Origin: Neurospora tetraspora
Lineage: Eukaryota > Ascomycota > Sordariomycetes > Sordariales > Sordariaceae
Assembly: GCF_033439725.1 (NCBI RefSeq)
Contig: NW_026944391.1
Coordinates: 62,001-126,000, forward strand
DNA length: 64,000 nucleotides
Reading direction: 5' to 3'
The notes under the pieces are model-generated. The model was given only the letters and a program-made list of their open reading frames with translations. It made no database searches and was not told the origin of the DNA. Positions 44,917 to 58,956 of this stretch are shown here, piece after piece. The translations under genes and the position numbers were made by a program. Within the stretch, counting starts at the first letter, position 1; each line of letters begins with the position of its first letter.

Positions 44917-47900
44917 TCATAGCCCTGAGTACCTTGATGTGTTTCCCGTTTGACTGCTCCCCCGAGAATTGTCACGGCCAATTATCCCAACCTCCGCCAC
45001 ACTGCCTAACAGATCAGGCTCGTGACCCTGCTCGACCCTATTTACGTTCCCCTGGTTCACGAATCCGTAGCTTTCATTCAACCCTGATCCCGTTCTGGAT
45101 CCTCCATAAGCGTCAGCGGAACTCAGATCCTCGCTTACACCAATCGAGGAGCTGGACAGTCTCTTTTGCGAATTGGTGCGTTCGAAGGGAAGGCGTGCAG
45201 ACACCGCCAGTGACGAGGCGGGCCTGTTTTGTTGTTGAGGACCGGATTCTAGAACTGGCTGGGCGGGAGGTGTGTTGCTAACGGAGCCGTTGCGTGTGTG
45301 GTGGTAAGAATTGCGTTTGGAGCTTCTCCGCGGCGGCGAAAGAAGCGGAGACGGGCCGTTGTCCTCGTTCGAAGTCCGATTACCGCGGCGGGTAACTGTC
45401 TGAGCCCTACTAGACTGGCTAACTGTCGCGAGGTCCGGCTCAGTTGGCAAACCTTCCGAGTCGTGGTATGTTTCCGTGTCGTCTCGCACATCATCGTTGG
45501 TACCCTCTGCTGCCCTAAGAGGCACCGCTTCTGCTGCTGTACGAGCTGCTGTGTCCCGGTCTGCATTGGCCTGTCGCACATTATCCTCTTCGTCGGATTC
45601 AATCGGCCCATTACGGATAACTCCCATCGCCACTGGTATTCCTTCGGGCGGCGATTCATCCTCGTAGTCGACCGCTCCGGTACGCATTGCTGGTGGCATA
45701 CGCGCACTCCTCACTACTTCAAAGCCCTTGCCCTTTTCCTTGCTGCTTCTACCGAGAATGTTCCGAAGCCACCCAGCCGCCGAAGCCATTGGCCCGGTTG
45801 GGTCGGCCGGTCCGGTTCCGAGCTTGCGGCTAGGCGCGTCCGAGTTGAGCCTTTCCCCTCTGAGACCGTAATAGTAATCAACTTCGCGAGTGGTGTAATC
45901 GGTCCTTGGCGGATACGCGATCATATAAGGACCAGGGTTGGCACTTCTCGACATTTGAGGATCAAATTCCGCGGTGTCGTTGAGCGGTACTCCTGACTGG
46001 CTTAGGCGTTTCTGTGACCAGTCGGCGCTAGTCCACGAACCACCTGGTTTGGCATCGGGAGAGTACGCGCTTTCGTTGGTTGTGCGCCTTCGAGGTGGTC
46101 TAAAGTAGGGGTCGACAGTCGGCATGCCGAATGCGCTAGGAGATCGTCCTTGAGGTTGGGCAGAAGCCGCAAACGAGAACGTACTAGCCTCTCCAGGTGT
46201 GGTCGGCGTGAACGATCCATGGTCAAGATTTCGAACGGCCGTGTTGAGGCTGACGTCCTCAAGCCCAGACGAGCTATGACGGCGATGCTTCGTCATGAGC
46301 CCCATGCTCCCTGCCGACTCGCTCCGTATGTGGCCTCCGTTCATAACATAACCGGTTTTGAATGTCTCGTCCGTGTCGAGCATCGCCGCGCTAGAGAGTT
46401 GACTGTGTCTGATGGGGCCACCCGCACGCCTGGGCATACGGCGTGACAACTGTCGCATGCCAAAGATCTTGGATAGTCCACCCCTCGATTGCCCTCGAAC
46501 ATCATCTCCACCAGCCCCCAACAGCCGCGCTACAACTTCGACAATGGTTTGGACTGCGTTCAGGAAGAATCCTAGAACGAGAACGCCGGCATGGACGACA
46601 AGGATTGCGTAGCCGACCCAGCCCTTTGGCCCTTCTTCAACCTCTAGCGACGGTACAAAGGCCACCATCATGAGTATACTGACGAGACGGAGCCCACTGA
46701 AGAGGGTGTGGTAGGCGTTCATCGAGGTTGGAGAGTGGAAAGGGCGAAAGGCATGCAAGGTCAGTATCTGAATGACCTCGCAGATGGCGAGGAGGACCAC
46801 CTGAGCTACTCCAGCAGGCTGGACAGCTCCGATGGCAATGCCTCGAAGAAAGCTCAGGAAAACTGGTATAAGTGCGAAGGCCGCCGCCTCATCGGAGTAA
46901 GTGTTGTAAAGGGGCCCATAAAGAAGCACCGTAGGGAGGTCATCGAAGAGAAACGCCCTTGGCCTCGAGGTAGCAATAAGGTGAAGCAGCCATGCGGCAA
47001 AGCCAATGATGAGGACCAAAGTGACAACTGCCAGTGCGACTGTGTAAGCTGGCGAGTGGGTTGCTACCACCAGTTGAAAGGTCGAGAGAGCAACGATGGG
47101 TAGCAGGAAGTAGTTCAAGACAAGTCTGACCACGTTGCCCAGAGTAAATGGGAGGTTCTTGTGTCGGAGATCTTCCTCGGGAACCTGCCTAACGGAACGA
47201 TACAGCCACTTGACCAAGAAGGCTCCCTGGGTAAGGACAAAAACGGCTCCGATGATGACCATTAGCCACACCATCATCCCGGCCCAGATGTCTTCGACCT
47301 CCCCCACTCCCACCAAGTGAGCAAGTCGTTCAAGTCCGTACTTGCCCTCGGTAAAATAGATGCCATCTCGCAGGCTTATCCACCCAGGGCTGTCGCTCAC
47401 AAAGCTCTGATTAAACATTAGTGCCGACCATGAGCCCTGGCTGACGATCGGTTGGTAAAAGCCCGGATAATTGAGGGTTAGGCCGCCGGTTAGCACGACG
47501 AATTGTATGTACTGAAGGCAATCTCCAAACCCTGGCGTAACCAAACGCAGCAGGTCGGGGTCACGGCCGTAGTTGGATGTCCAGTGGAAAACATCGCTGG
47601 TGCCCCACGGACTAAAAATGGCGGCGAAGATGGTGGCAACTCCGACGAAGACCAGGACTATTAGGGGCAGGAACTTGAGCATCCAACCCAGATTTCCTAG
47701 GTCAGGCGTCACGGTAGCCGTGAGACAGCCAATCTGGGTGTTTCCAGAATCTCCGTAAACGATGGAAAACTTGGAGGCAAAGGAGCTGAAAGCATAGGAT
47801 GAATAGAAGTCTTTGGTGTAGGTCACATAGGGAAGATGCTCCCGATTCGTGCTGAGATCATAGTCAGCCAATAACTCTTGAAAGGCCAAGTGTCGAGTCC

Positions 47901-48521
47901 TTCAGTCATGAGGAACGGGCGAGATTGAACCTACCTGTTAACCTCCCAGACAGGACCCAAAGGACAGTGTGCGTTCCTCAAAGATTGGTTGCAAAAGTCG
48001 GTGCGTTCCGTAGCCTCAGAATACGTGAGAACGTTGATATTCGTAAAAAGAGTGGTGACCTTTGGATTGGCCGAGAACGGTTCTGGCACGCCGACAATCT
48101 TGCCATCTTGTTTGGATGTGTCGTTCCAGTCCGGACTGCCGGGCGGGGGAAGCGTGATGTTTCCAGAAGAAGCCACGCCCGTCACATTCCCCCACATGGT
48201 CAGCTTTAGCGTGTGTCTGTCGTCCTGATCATCGAACGAGGCATCGACAAAGAGAGGCACCCATTGTAGACGTGTCGGCTTGTCCATTTGGTAGGACTTG
48301 TCCAGGCAATTGACCCACGGGATCAGAACCGCCGTAGCGGATTGTACCCAGAGCAACTGCAAAGCCAAGAGAAAGAGGCATTTCAACCTGCCAGATAACC
48401 GCAGCAGCAGGCGGCTATGTGAGCCAGGGGCTATGCGTGCGCTTGACCTTGGGCCGTCCTTGTCCGTGCGTCCCGTCCGAGATGATGAGGCGCCTGAGGG
48501 GATCATTTTCTGAGATGTCAT
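44917..48521 (-). CDS. TRP-like membrane protein with ML-type lumenal domain (Pkd2/FLC family)
   Basis: Two exons on the minus strand, 47935-48521 and 44917-47851, encode about 1173 residues. The 83-bp intron (GTAGGT...CTCAG, branch GGCTGACT) splits a Ser codon. A hydrophobic signal (LKCLFLLALQLLWVQSATA) is followed by the ML-like domain with CLDKSYQ, CNQSLRNAHCPLGPVW and IGCLTATVTP. About nine membrane spans make up the TRP_N/TRP core (residues about 240-700). A long Ser/Pro-rich cytosolic tail of about 450 residues ends the protein. S. pombe Pkd2 and yeast Flc1-3 of this family act in calcium handling, wall stress and membrane traffic. Start is uncertain: ATGs at 48521 and 48506 both suit, and the frame stays open further upstream to 49304. 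Confidence 0.82.
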
Positions 48522-50270
48522 GTCCGCGCAGTCGACGCAGCAGCCCGCTGGCATGTGGGCACAGACAGCGGAACCTGGACAAAGACCCGGAACTTGAACG
48601 CTTCCATCCTCCAATTCCAATGTTCGATCTGGTGCAAGAGCTGCGGATGGCGCAAACCGAAGGTCGAAGGGATAAACCACCGGCATGGTTGAAGATGACA
48701 GACAGCAGTGCAGCGGCGATTGTCTACATGCTGTACATATTGAGGAATATCGGAGTCCTTGGGAATCGTAGAAGCAGCACCGTCGCGCAACCTCGTGTTT
48801 CGCTTTTCTTTCCCGCCTTGGTCCTTGTCCTCGCCCTGGTCCTTGTCGTTCTTCCCGTCCCCGCCGTCCCCGCCGCCGATGTTGATCGTGTAGTTGGTGC
48901 TGCTGTCGTGGATGCAGTTGCAGTTGTAGTTGCGATCGAATGTCTTGGCTGCTTCTTTGACGTCGTCGCAAGGGCTGTAGATGTCGTTGTAATTGATCTG
49001 GTGCTTGTCGCGACTGTCGTGGTAGTGGTAGCGATTGCTCTAGTGAGAGCACTTGACTGCTAAAGGTGTGCCCAAACGATGCGCCACTGTGGGGCGCTGA
49101 GCTGGAATCCAGTGGAAATCGCTCTGGTCGGGTGCAGGAAGACGGTGAGGCCCAGAGTCGGTCCATCAGATGCCCGCTGACGGAAAGAATATGAAAGAAG
49201 TTCAAATCTCGATGTTGGAACGAAGCAAATGGGCCTGGAAGGAACAGGCATAGCAGTTGGCAAGGAAAGAAACCTAAGCATTCAACAAGTTCCAACCCCA
49301 GCACACCACTCCACGGCTCCAGCGGCAGCGGACGGTCAGCCGCTTACAGGTAGCACTGCTAGGTGTTGAGGTTCCATGACGGGAAGCTTCCGGCCTGCCA
49401 GTGCCTGCGTAGCCAACTTCCACTTCACCGTTCAATGCACCTTATCGTCGCTGATACTGTGTACTCGAGGGTGGTGGGTGAGGTGCCTTTCTGGCTTTGG
49501 GCGCCAAGGCTCTTCCACCCTCTCCCCACAAGGAAAGTGGAACACCAAGGTGGCAGCCACACAGGATCCACCACACCATGGCCGAAAGAGGCAGTGCCGC
49601 CAGGGGGCAGCAGCGACTAGCCAGCAACAACGGAGCCTGTCCACCATAAGCTTCAACATCCTTCCTTCGTGAAGAAACATGCTGGCATCAATGGACACCA
49701 AAATGAGGATTCCAAGTCTTACGGCCTTGGGAGCCATATATAAGGCTGAAATTCAATTGCCCCCAGCAGTCAAGGTAGGACAAAGAGCGATGATCACAAG
49801 AAGATGGGAGTTGACGCCCAGATAACCCGCCGGATCAGAGGCTGATTATGGAGTGATGGGCGGCATGTACCCGCTAAATAAACTCGCAAATCATTCGCAC
49901 GGTATGCATCCTCTGGGTCCCGCTCGTCTAATGACGTTCTTTTCCCGATTGGAAGAATGAACGAACACCATCTTGACTCTTGAGAACAATCTTTACTTGG
50001 TATGTTTTTGAGGCATTCTACAATTTCAATTATGCTTGGAGTACATACATCTGTCGTTAAATCGTCTAGCTACCTTCTTAATGAACAGAACCAACTGCAT
50101 GGTATAAGCAGCCACTCACCCTCACTAGTGTTCGGGGAGGCCAGCAAGCTGTCCTCGACCCTTCCGTGAGGGTATAAGGCTGGATCCAGGGTTGTGGCCC
50201 GTACAGAGCTGGATTCTGGGGTGGTCCGTGCAAAGAGTCCGTACACCTACCCCTCATACAAACGAATTTA
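48522..50270. other. Upstream region of the TRP-like gene
   Basis: No separate gene is supported. The GTCCTTGTCCT-like low-complexity stretch at 48820-49060 gives long open frames on both strands, neither with a domain. A CCATATATAAGG element lies near 49734. The right end borders the second RIP block. Confidence 0.45.
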
Positions 50271-50399
50271 GCAAAAATTTCTGACCCGCTTTCGAAACCT
50301 TCCCTTTCTTACCGCAACTACTACCCTCCTAATCCTTCTGCCCCCGTTCCACCCCCGTTTGTTACCCTTACCCTGGTAATTAAGCGCGCGCGCATTAAG

Positions 50400-51740
50400 G
50401 ATTAAATAAATAAGTACCTTACATATACGCACGCTTATTTTTTCTCGATATACTAATACTAGTTTTATTCAATTCCCACTTCATTATTATAGTTCGTAAC
50501 CGCGGTAAAAAGAAACAAAGTAAGAAGGAAGACGAAAATAAATAGTTTAAAGACGACGATTAATTTAAATAAATCGTATAAACCGATATTAAAACCTTTA
50601 ACGATACCTAATAAGCTATTTACAAATGCGTTAAAACTTTAATTAAAGATAATATTAAATTAAGTAGCTTTACTATTAACGGCGATAATTTCTTAGATTA
50701 ATTTATTATTAAATATAGGAATATTTCTATTTCGGGCAATTATAAGAAGATAGCTACCGGTATATCCGTAAATTATATTACACTTTTACTTTATTACTTT
50801 TTATATACTAATAAATATGTAGAAGAAGCGCGATCTAATTTTTAAAAATTATTTTAATAATACTTAGGCTAAGGAAATCGATACTACCTATAATACTCGT
50901 ATAGAAGTATGATTATTAACAATTATTAATAAAGAAATCGATTATAATATTTATAGTAACTGTAGTATATTTATAGTATATTATTCGCTACCTAATATTT
51001 ATAAGAATATATATAATAATTACTACTATAATACTAATAATAATATATACCCCTTTTACAACGTTAACGTTAACGGCGATATTCCCGGCTCCGTACGCTA
51101 TATTATACGCCGTTCTAGAAGGGAACTTTCGGAGGACTTTAAATCCCTTAATACTATAAAGAAAGCCCGCAAGGATAGGCTTATTTACCCCGAATTTACT
51201 ACCTAATAGTACTTTATAGTATAAATATAGTACTCTCACTTATACTCTATAAATTAAAATTAATATATATTATTATTATAGTATAACCCCCTAAAATATT
51301 TTCGTAAAGTATATAAATAATATATATAATATGGCCCGGTATCCCTATACTTCCTTACTACCCCCGCGTATATTTATATATTACTACCCACTCTAATTAT
51401 AAGTATTACGGCTTTAAATACTATAGGAGATTAATTTTCTACTATATTTATTATAAACTATAAGGCTATTGTAAGGCTAGAGAAGGATAAGTAAGGGGGT
51501 TTTTATAGTATAAAGTATAGAGTTTATATAGGTTCAGTGTGTAAATTATAATAGAAAGTATTAAATTCGGTATTAATAAGTAATTTGTACTATAATTAGA
51601 GGTTCCTACCCTAATTAAAATACGAAATTTAATACCCCCTTATATAATATAATAACCTATAGATATGATAATATATTCGAATAATCGATTAAGAATATAA
51701 GAGTATATATATAGGTAATAATAAAACTAGGTATAAGATT
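50400..51740. other. RIP-mutated relic DNA left of the Helitron helicase end
   Basis: Composition turns sharply AT-rich here. On the plus strand, about 50490-51190, coding-like text can be read between stops (for example KKKQSKKEDENK, LSSFTINGDNFLD, RRSRRELSEDFKSLNTIKKA) but I cannot name it. It could be a passenger of the Helitron, whose 3' end must lie in or left of this stretch, or a separate element. Confidence 0.35.
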
Positions 51741-51749
51741 AGGTATAAT

Positions 51750-52383
51750 ATTAGTATAAAATATAAAGGTAAAAGTAGATGTAAGGAAAGAAAAGAGTAA
51801 AAGTAATATATATAGAGACCTTTAAATTAATGCTTCCGGCTATAACGTTACGTAAACGCTTATCCTCTTCGCTTTTAATATTATATAAGAATACGGAGAC
51901 TTTTTCTAATATAGTAATCTTATTTATAGCTATATACAACTACTTATAATTAAAGACTAGATTATATAAATTAATGCTAATAACCCGGAAGAATTATCCT
52001 TAACTCTTATTAATAATTATAAAAAAATAAAATAATTTCGGAAATTATATATATTTTAATTAATAAACCTATTTATTCTCTATATCAATCAATGTAATAC
52101 GAAGAATCATCTGTAATTAGCCCGTAAAGGAACCGCTTAAAATCTTCGCCTCGATTACGTTTTTACTTAATTTAATTACTATTAACCTAGTACCGTTATA
52201 TATACCATTCTCGGGGTATAAGTTATATAAGAATAAAATAAGTATACTTTTCTTTAAAATTAATTTACCGGGAAGGAGTCCCGTAATCTCCTAAATTTAT
52301 AAAAATTCGGGCGTGAATTATAAATCCCGAATTTTATTTAGCCGAAAATTAATAGTATTTATAGAAAGGTATTTAATACTTTC
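51750..52383 (-). pseudogene. Helitron helicase, C-terminal part
   Basis: The minus strand reads PENGIYNGTRLIVIKLSKNV near 52200, matching the Helitron LxNGTRLxV block. IEAKILSGSF and an INKSxG-like segment follow. The end, LYIAINKITILEKVSVFLYN (from about 51940), corresponds to the helicase QLYVALSR motif. It is the direct continuation of the segment right of the LTR element. Many stops at Gln/Trp codons are present. Confidence 0.88.
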
Positions 52384-52585
52384 TGTCATAGAGCTAAGGC
52401 CTGGGCTATACCGCTCTAATCATCAACCAGAGCTATCATAAAGCGCCGTAGCTATATTTATACAGCCCCCATCAAAACCTCGTATCTCCAATAGAGCTGC
52501 CTCTTAAATAAAACTTTCCTTCTTTATAGAACGTTAATTAAACTATACGACTAATACCTATATTAATTATACTATCCCTATTATA
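52384..52585 (+). repeat. Left LTR of the Gypsy-like element
   Basis: A 202-bp direct repeat of 58755-58956, sharing TCAAAACCTCGTATCTCC. Preceded by the duplicated CTTTC. Confidence 0.93.
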
Positions 52586-55500
52586 TCAGGTTCTATTATA
52601 ATAGACCCAATAAAACAAAATAAATAAACGCTACAATAATAGTAATAGGGTTTACCTACCCAAATGGCTGCAATTAGAATTCCTATAGAATTTTTCGCTG
52701 TTATAGCCGCTGTAGCTATAAAATAAGAATAAATTACAAAGAACGAAACCGTACGCCTCGTATAAAAAAAAAAACTTCGTTAGGATATTATTTACTAATA
52801 ACGTATTCGCCCAAATAATAAAAATAACGTTCAATATATATCCTACTACTCAAAATTAATAGAACCCCTTTAATATTAATATAATTACTATAATAACTAT
52901 TACTACCCCGAACGCCGCAATCGGTACTATATAAAAAGCCGTTCCCTACCGCAATTCTAAGCGTAAAAATATCCGCTAGTTAAAGTAAGACGGAACCTCC
53001 TCTATATTTAATTTCTATATTATTTAACTACACCTTATATATAAAGAAGAAAAGTTGGCAGGAACTATTACTAATAATAAATCGGGCTAGTTAATATTAT
53101 TAGACGCCCTCCCAGCTAATAAAATAATTAAAGTAAAAGCCTTCTAGTATTGTAGCGGTATTAATAATACTTATAAACCTAAAGATTTCTTTAACTACTT
53201 TAAATTAATCTTCGATAATAGGAATAAAAAAAGACTAGCTCTAACCAATTTATATACTATATAATAAAGAGAAAATTAATCCTTATTAGACTAACTCCCT
53301 ACATTCGAAAAAAACTTTACGAAAATTAAAAGCTTTACTTAGGAAAATAATTCTAAACTAGCCTAATTAAAATTTTCTATATTTAATACTCTTTATAGTT
53401 AATTATTTATAATTTATATACCCGAAACCTATAACATTTATATCGAATAATTAAAAAATATTATACAAAAATTTAAAGTTAGTAAAGCCTTCTATAATAT
53501 TGGGGGTAATAGTAAAAAATATAGTAGTTATCGCTAAAACTCCCTTTTCTAGCGCAACCCTACCCCTACCTTTAAATATCCTAAAAATATAAATAATAAT
53601 ATTATAATAGGCTATATTAAAATAAAGGGCAACCCTAATAATAAAGACGCTAAACGTATTAAATAAGTCTCTTAGGACGAAAGAAATAAGCGCTATATTT
53701 TAGGTTTCTATTTCCGTTATAGAGCCAACGGGTATATAATCGGTAATTATATAGATTAATTAATATAATATCCCTTTATAAGCATTATATTTACTAAAAT
53801 TAAACTTAAAGTAAAACCTATATTGAAAAACAATAATAAGTATTTTTCCTCTAAAGAGTCGGAAAAAGAGTAACTCACTTATAAAGTCGAATAAAGGAGC
53901 ATTCTAAAATATCAAATAAAGAAGTAGGAATTAAAAATTTCCTAGGACCTATAAAAATAAATATTACTAAAATACTTATCGCTATTAATAATAAAAATCG
54001 TTTCTATACCCTCGTCGATAAAAGTTATTAATACTATACCGCAATTAGTAAAAATATTATTAAAAAGCTAAAAATTCCTGTTATACCTAGACTTAAAAAA
54101 AAAATATAAGGAGCCTTAATAAAAATAGAAAGGGTAGAAATTAAGGGGATTATTTATTTCAAGGCAAATATCTATAAGTATGAGTCCATCGTTTATATTT
54201 ATATAATCCCTAAACTAGAATTCCCTATTATTCTAAAGAAACTATAATTAACTACTATAAAAGCTTACTCTATTCCTTATAAGTATAAACTTTAGCATAT
54301 AATAATTAATTATTAAATTCCGTACTTAGGATATTCTCCGAAGAATTTCTCCCCAAAAACTAAGGAATTTAAAAAAATAATATACTATTTAATAACTATA
54401 TTCGTAGCTACAATAAATAAAATTAAGAAAAAAAGCGGCTAATAAGCTATAGAATTAACGATATTCGTAATAAGTTTACGAGATATCGAAAAGGCCTTTA
54501 AACCCAAAGTCAGTATAATAAATAAAGAGCTACGAAAAATAATCCCTATGAAGATATACAATTATTTATTCGTTTAGAAATAAGAGGAGGCTAATAAGGT
54601 TAATCCTAACCGCCTAAGTATCGACTATAAAATTGAGCTCAAAAAAGACGAAAACGGTAAGGAGCTGCCTCTCCTTTATAATTACCTTTATAACATATTA
54701 CGAAAAGAATTCTTAATATTAAAAAAAACCTTTAGAAATCTTTTTAATAAAAGTTTTATCCGTACTAATAATTGAATTACCGCTACGCTAATTCTCTTTA
54801 TTAGGAAGCCGGGAAGAAATCTTCGGTTCTATTACGACTATAAAGCTCTTAATACTATTGTTAAAGTAAACTGGTACTTATTACCCTTAATTAAAAAAAT
54901 GTTTAAAATTATTGCTAAAGTAAAATAATTTACCAAAATAAATATCGTATAAACGTTTTATAAAATCTATATAGCCGAAGGAAAAGAAGGGAAAACGGTA
55001 TTTCGAATTCGATATAAGTTATTTGAGTAGTTAGTTATATTTTTTGGTCTATTAAGGATATTGGTGACGTTTTAATAGTATATTAATAATATTCTAGGGA
55101 ATTACTTCAATAATTTTACCTCAATATATATAAATAATATACTAAATTTCTTATTAGGCTTTAAAGTAAATTATTTAATTAAAGTATATAAAATCGTTAA
55201 ACGTATAATTATTATTAGGCTTTATTTAGACCCTAAAAAATACGAGTTCGTAGTAAAGAATATTAAATGTTTAGGTTTTATTATCGTTGTAAATATTAAT
55301 ATTTAAACGCATTTAGAAAAAATTAAAACGATTATTAAATAAGAAGTACCTATATTTTAAAAAAGGGTATAAAGTTTTTTTAAGTTTATTAATTATTATT
55401 AAATATTCGTTAAAAATTTCTTTTTAATGATAAGACTGCTAATAGCCCTTATAGATAAAAGGGTCCCCTTTAAATGGATTGAATAATACGATATAATTTT

Positions 55501-58500
55501 TAAAAAATTAAAGGAATTATTTATTAAAGCCCCTATTCCTACTTAATAGGATCCTAATTTACCTATTTTTTTTAAAGGTAGATTACTACGGATATAGTTT
55601 TAATAGTATCCTTACTTAAAAAAAATATAAATAAAAGATAATAATTACTTATTACTCCTAAAAATTTACCCTTGTTAAATATAATTACCCTATTTATAAT
55701 AAAGAGATATTTGTAATTATTAAGTATATAAAGGAATAATTTATAGAATTTAAAAGCTATAAAAAGTTCGTTATTATTACTAATTATTGTAATTTTAAAT
55801 ATTTTATAGAAAGGTAAAAACTTTCTAAACGGTAAGTATAATAAGCTAAATTTCTCTTACAATTCAATTTCGAAATCTTCTACTGCCTAGGGAAATTCGT
55901 TGTAATTTTTAATATTCTATCCTATTGGGACTAAGACTACCCTAACGAAGAGGACGTAAAGGCTAAAGAAATATAATCAATTCCTTAATCCGCTCTTAAG
56001 AATTATATTTATATAATCGTTTCCTTTATTATAGTAGGAGAGGGCGTAAAAGTATTTAAAAATCTGGATTTATAATAATTCTTCGAAAAAGTCTCTTAAA
56101 AAAACGAAGTCTACTAAATTATCCGCTAAACTGTTATTAATAAAGATAAAACCCTCCCAACTTCTGCGTAAAGTTTAAAAGTTTAATGCAACAAATATAC
56201 TATTGACGGACTCAGTAAATTATATTATAGAAGCCGTATTTAAATTCTAAGAACTTCCGCTATTACCGAAAATATAACCCTATATATATCCCTAAAAAAT
56301 ATTAAAAAGAACGTTCTCTGTACCTATATTATTTAAAAAATATATAATTTCAAAATTCTTAAGTCACACAGAAAAGAAAGTATTATTTATATTATAAATA
56401 AAAACTTCTATTAATTACTAATAAATATTTATATCCGTCGGTTCTTAACCAATTATAATACTTATAACAAAGTAAAATACTAAAAAAATTAAAAAAAAGG
56501 GTTATTAAAGCCTCTTCCCATCCTAGATTAATTTTTCAAAAATATTTAAATAAATTTCATTATTAATCTCCCCCCTATAAGAAGCTATATTTACCTCTTC
56601 GTTATTAAAAATAGATTTAGTAAATTGGTAATTTTAAAGTTAATACCCTCTATAAAAGTAAAAGTCATAGTAAAAACTTCCCTTAAATACTTCGTATAAT
56701 ATTATAGGTAGCCGTAATTTATCGTTAGTAATAAGGGTACTAATTAAACTAACTAATTTTAAAAATATTTCTACAATTTACTAGGTATCGATCAATTTTT
56801 AAACACCGCTTTTTACCCCCAACCCAATAGTAGCCCCGAGAGAATAAACTAGGAGGTATAAACTTTCTTAAGAATTTTTATCAATTACGCCCAAAACGAT
56901 TAGGATTGTTAATACTTAATAATATAATTAGTAATTAATAATTAAATTAATACTTCTATTAATATATTTCTATTCTTTACTACCCATAATTATTACCCGT
57001 AATCCCCAATAGCCCTAATAACTCCCCTAATAGAAGTAAATCTTAAGAACCCGTAAATAAAAATTAAAGATTTCGTTACAATACTATAACAAATTATAAA
57101 TTTATATTAAATAACTATAATAATCGCTGTATAAGAGTAAAAGCGTTTTATTAATCGTAAGAAGTAACTAATTAAAATTTTTAAAGTAGGGGATAAAATT
57201 TAATTAAATTTTAAAAATTTTACTATAGCGTACCCTAAGAAGAAGTTCGATTAAATCTATACGAAGTATATAATATTTCGAATTTTCAACCCTTTCCTAA
57301 TAGAATTCTCCGATTTCTCCTCAAAAGTCTTTAATAAATTTTATATAGACCTATTTAAAAGGGTTTATAATAACCCTCTATTAGGCTAAATTATTACCAA
57401 TTCTCAACTGCTAATTATTATAATAAATAGAAAAAAAGAATACTTTATAAATAAAATCCTTTACTATATGACTAAAAGAGGTCGCAAAATAATTTTAGTT
57501 AATTAAATTAGCTAGGCATAATAATTTTAGGAGCCGCTAGAGGAGTTTGCTAATATAGTAGCCTTAGACCGTTTTAAAGCAAAATATAGCCTAGCCGATA
57601 TTAATAATAAACTAATCGAATATTTTAGTATAGAATATACGAAGCAATAGAGACGGCAATAAAAAAAGGAAAAAAGAAGGTAGTAAATATTGATTTTAAA
57701 TTTCTTTAATTTTTCTTCGGTATTTTATATTTCCGGTTATTCCTAATTTTATAATTTCTAACTACTTTTTAAACGATTCGAAATAGGCTACCGATTTTAT
57801 TACAATAGGATCCCTAAAGGGGAGGGTAAGGGTCAGAAAAACGGCCAAAGTAATAGGAGCAGTAAAGGTCGGAAAGATGGTAATAATATTACCAGAGGCC
57901 GAAAAGAAGTAGCTATACTCCTATTTAAAAGTTTTAATTAATTGAAATTTACTTTTATTAAAGTAAATAAAATAAAAGAAATTTATAAAAAAATAGCGTT
58001 ATTTTTATATAATTTGGTAATATAACATTAAATAATTATAATTTTACGGACGTACCCAAAAGCTTTTATTTTTTCTTTATTAGAAGTCGCCACCTCTTAA
58101 ATTATAACGAACTTCTAAATTAGGAATAAAGCCTAATTGCACCGTTTACCGTTATTATAGTAAACTATATATACCCGGTTTCCAAATTTAATATAGTATT
58201 CGCGTAGGATGTTTAAATACGAAATGTACAGGACTTCGGAGAGGTTATAATCCGCTTAAAGAATAAGTAAGATTAACGACGATTTTTAAAGGTAAGAGTA
58301 ATAAGGCAAATTTACTAGCAAATATTTAAATTTAATAAATTTAAATTTTTTAAGGGTAGCGACGGGGTTTTTAATATACCTATAATAAGTAGCGGCCTCC
58401 TAAGAAGGGGACTAAGAGCCGCGTAATAACGGCGAAGACGAGGCTTCGTTCTTAAACGGCTAAAATAGGGATGGGGATAGTTCGGACGAAATTAAATAAA

Positions 58501-58754
58501 GTATCTACTTTAATTAAAAAAGGTAGGCAAAGAATTAGTTAGGGGATAATAATATTTATTTTAATAAGTTGAACGACGGTTAGAAAAAAAAGAGGAAAGG
58601 AAAGAAAAAGGAAAAAAAAATCAGAAGAAAGGTTTTTATATATAATTTAAAGGTACGTATATATATACGCTACTACTTATTACCTATTACCTTTATCGGT
58701 CGAAATAGAAAGAGCGAACGTGTAGAGGGGTAGGAAGAGGGAAGAGAGGGGTAA

Positions 58755-58956
58755 TATTATAGGGCTAAGGCCCGGGCTATAGCGCTTTAATTATCGATTA
58801 GAGTTGTTATAAGGAGCCGTGGCTATGTTTGTGTAGCCCCTATCAAAACCTCGTATCTCCGATAGAACCGCCTCTCAAACAGAACTTTCCTTCTTCATAG
58901 AACCTCAATTAAACTATACGACCAGTACTTATATTAGCCGTACTATCCCCATTACA
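58755..58956 (+). repeat. Right LTR of the Gypsy-like element
   Basis: A 202-bp direct repeat of 52384-52585, followed by the duplicated CTTTC. Confidence 0.93.

Larger units (their letters stand above)
52384..58956 (+). mobile_element. Ty3/Gypsy-like LTR retrotransposon fossil, full length, nested in the Helitron
   Basis: Two 202-bp LTRs (52384-52585 and 58755-58956) bound a 6.6-kb element, flanked by a 5-bp duplication CTTTC (52379-52383 and 58957-58961). The LTRs begin TGTCATAG/TATTATAG and end in TTATA/TTACA. A purine-rich tract (GGGGTAGGAAGAGGGAAGAG) precedes the right LTR. On the plus strand a gag-like part, a CCHC-knuckle-like segment (about 53695-53760), reverse transcriptase (about 54760-55350), RNase H (about 55450-55900) and integrase (about 56500-57000) can be recognised in Gypsy order. 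Its overall structure is complete, but the coding part is broken at very many places by RIP-type change. It is younger than the Helitron it interrupts. Confidence 0.92.

Noticed and set aside
48419-49063. 214-codon plus-strand frame with a hydrophobic Val/Ala run
   Set aside because: The hydrophobic run comes from a GTCCTTGTC-like simple repeat antisense to the TRP gene leader; no family match.
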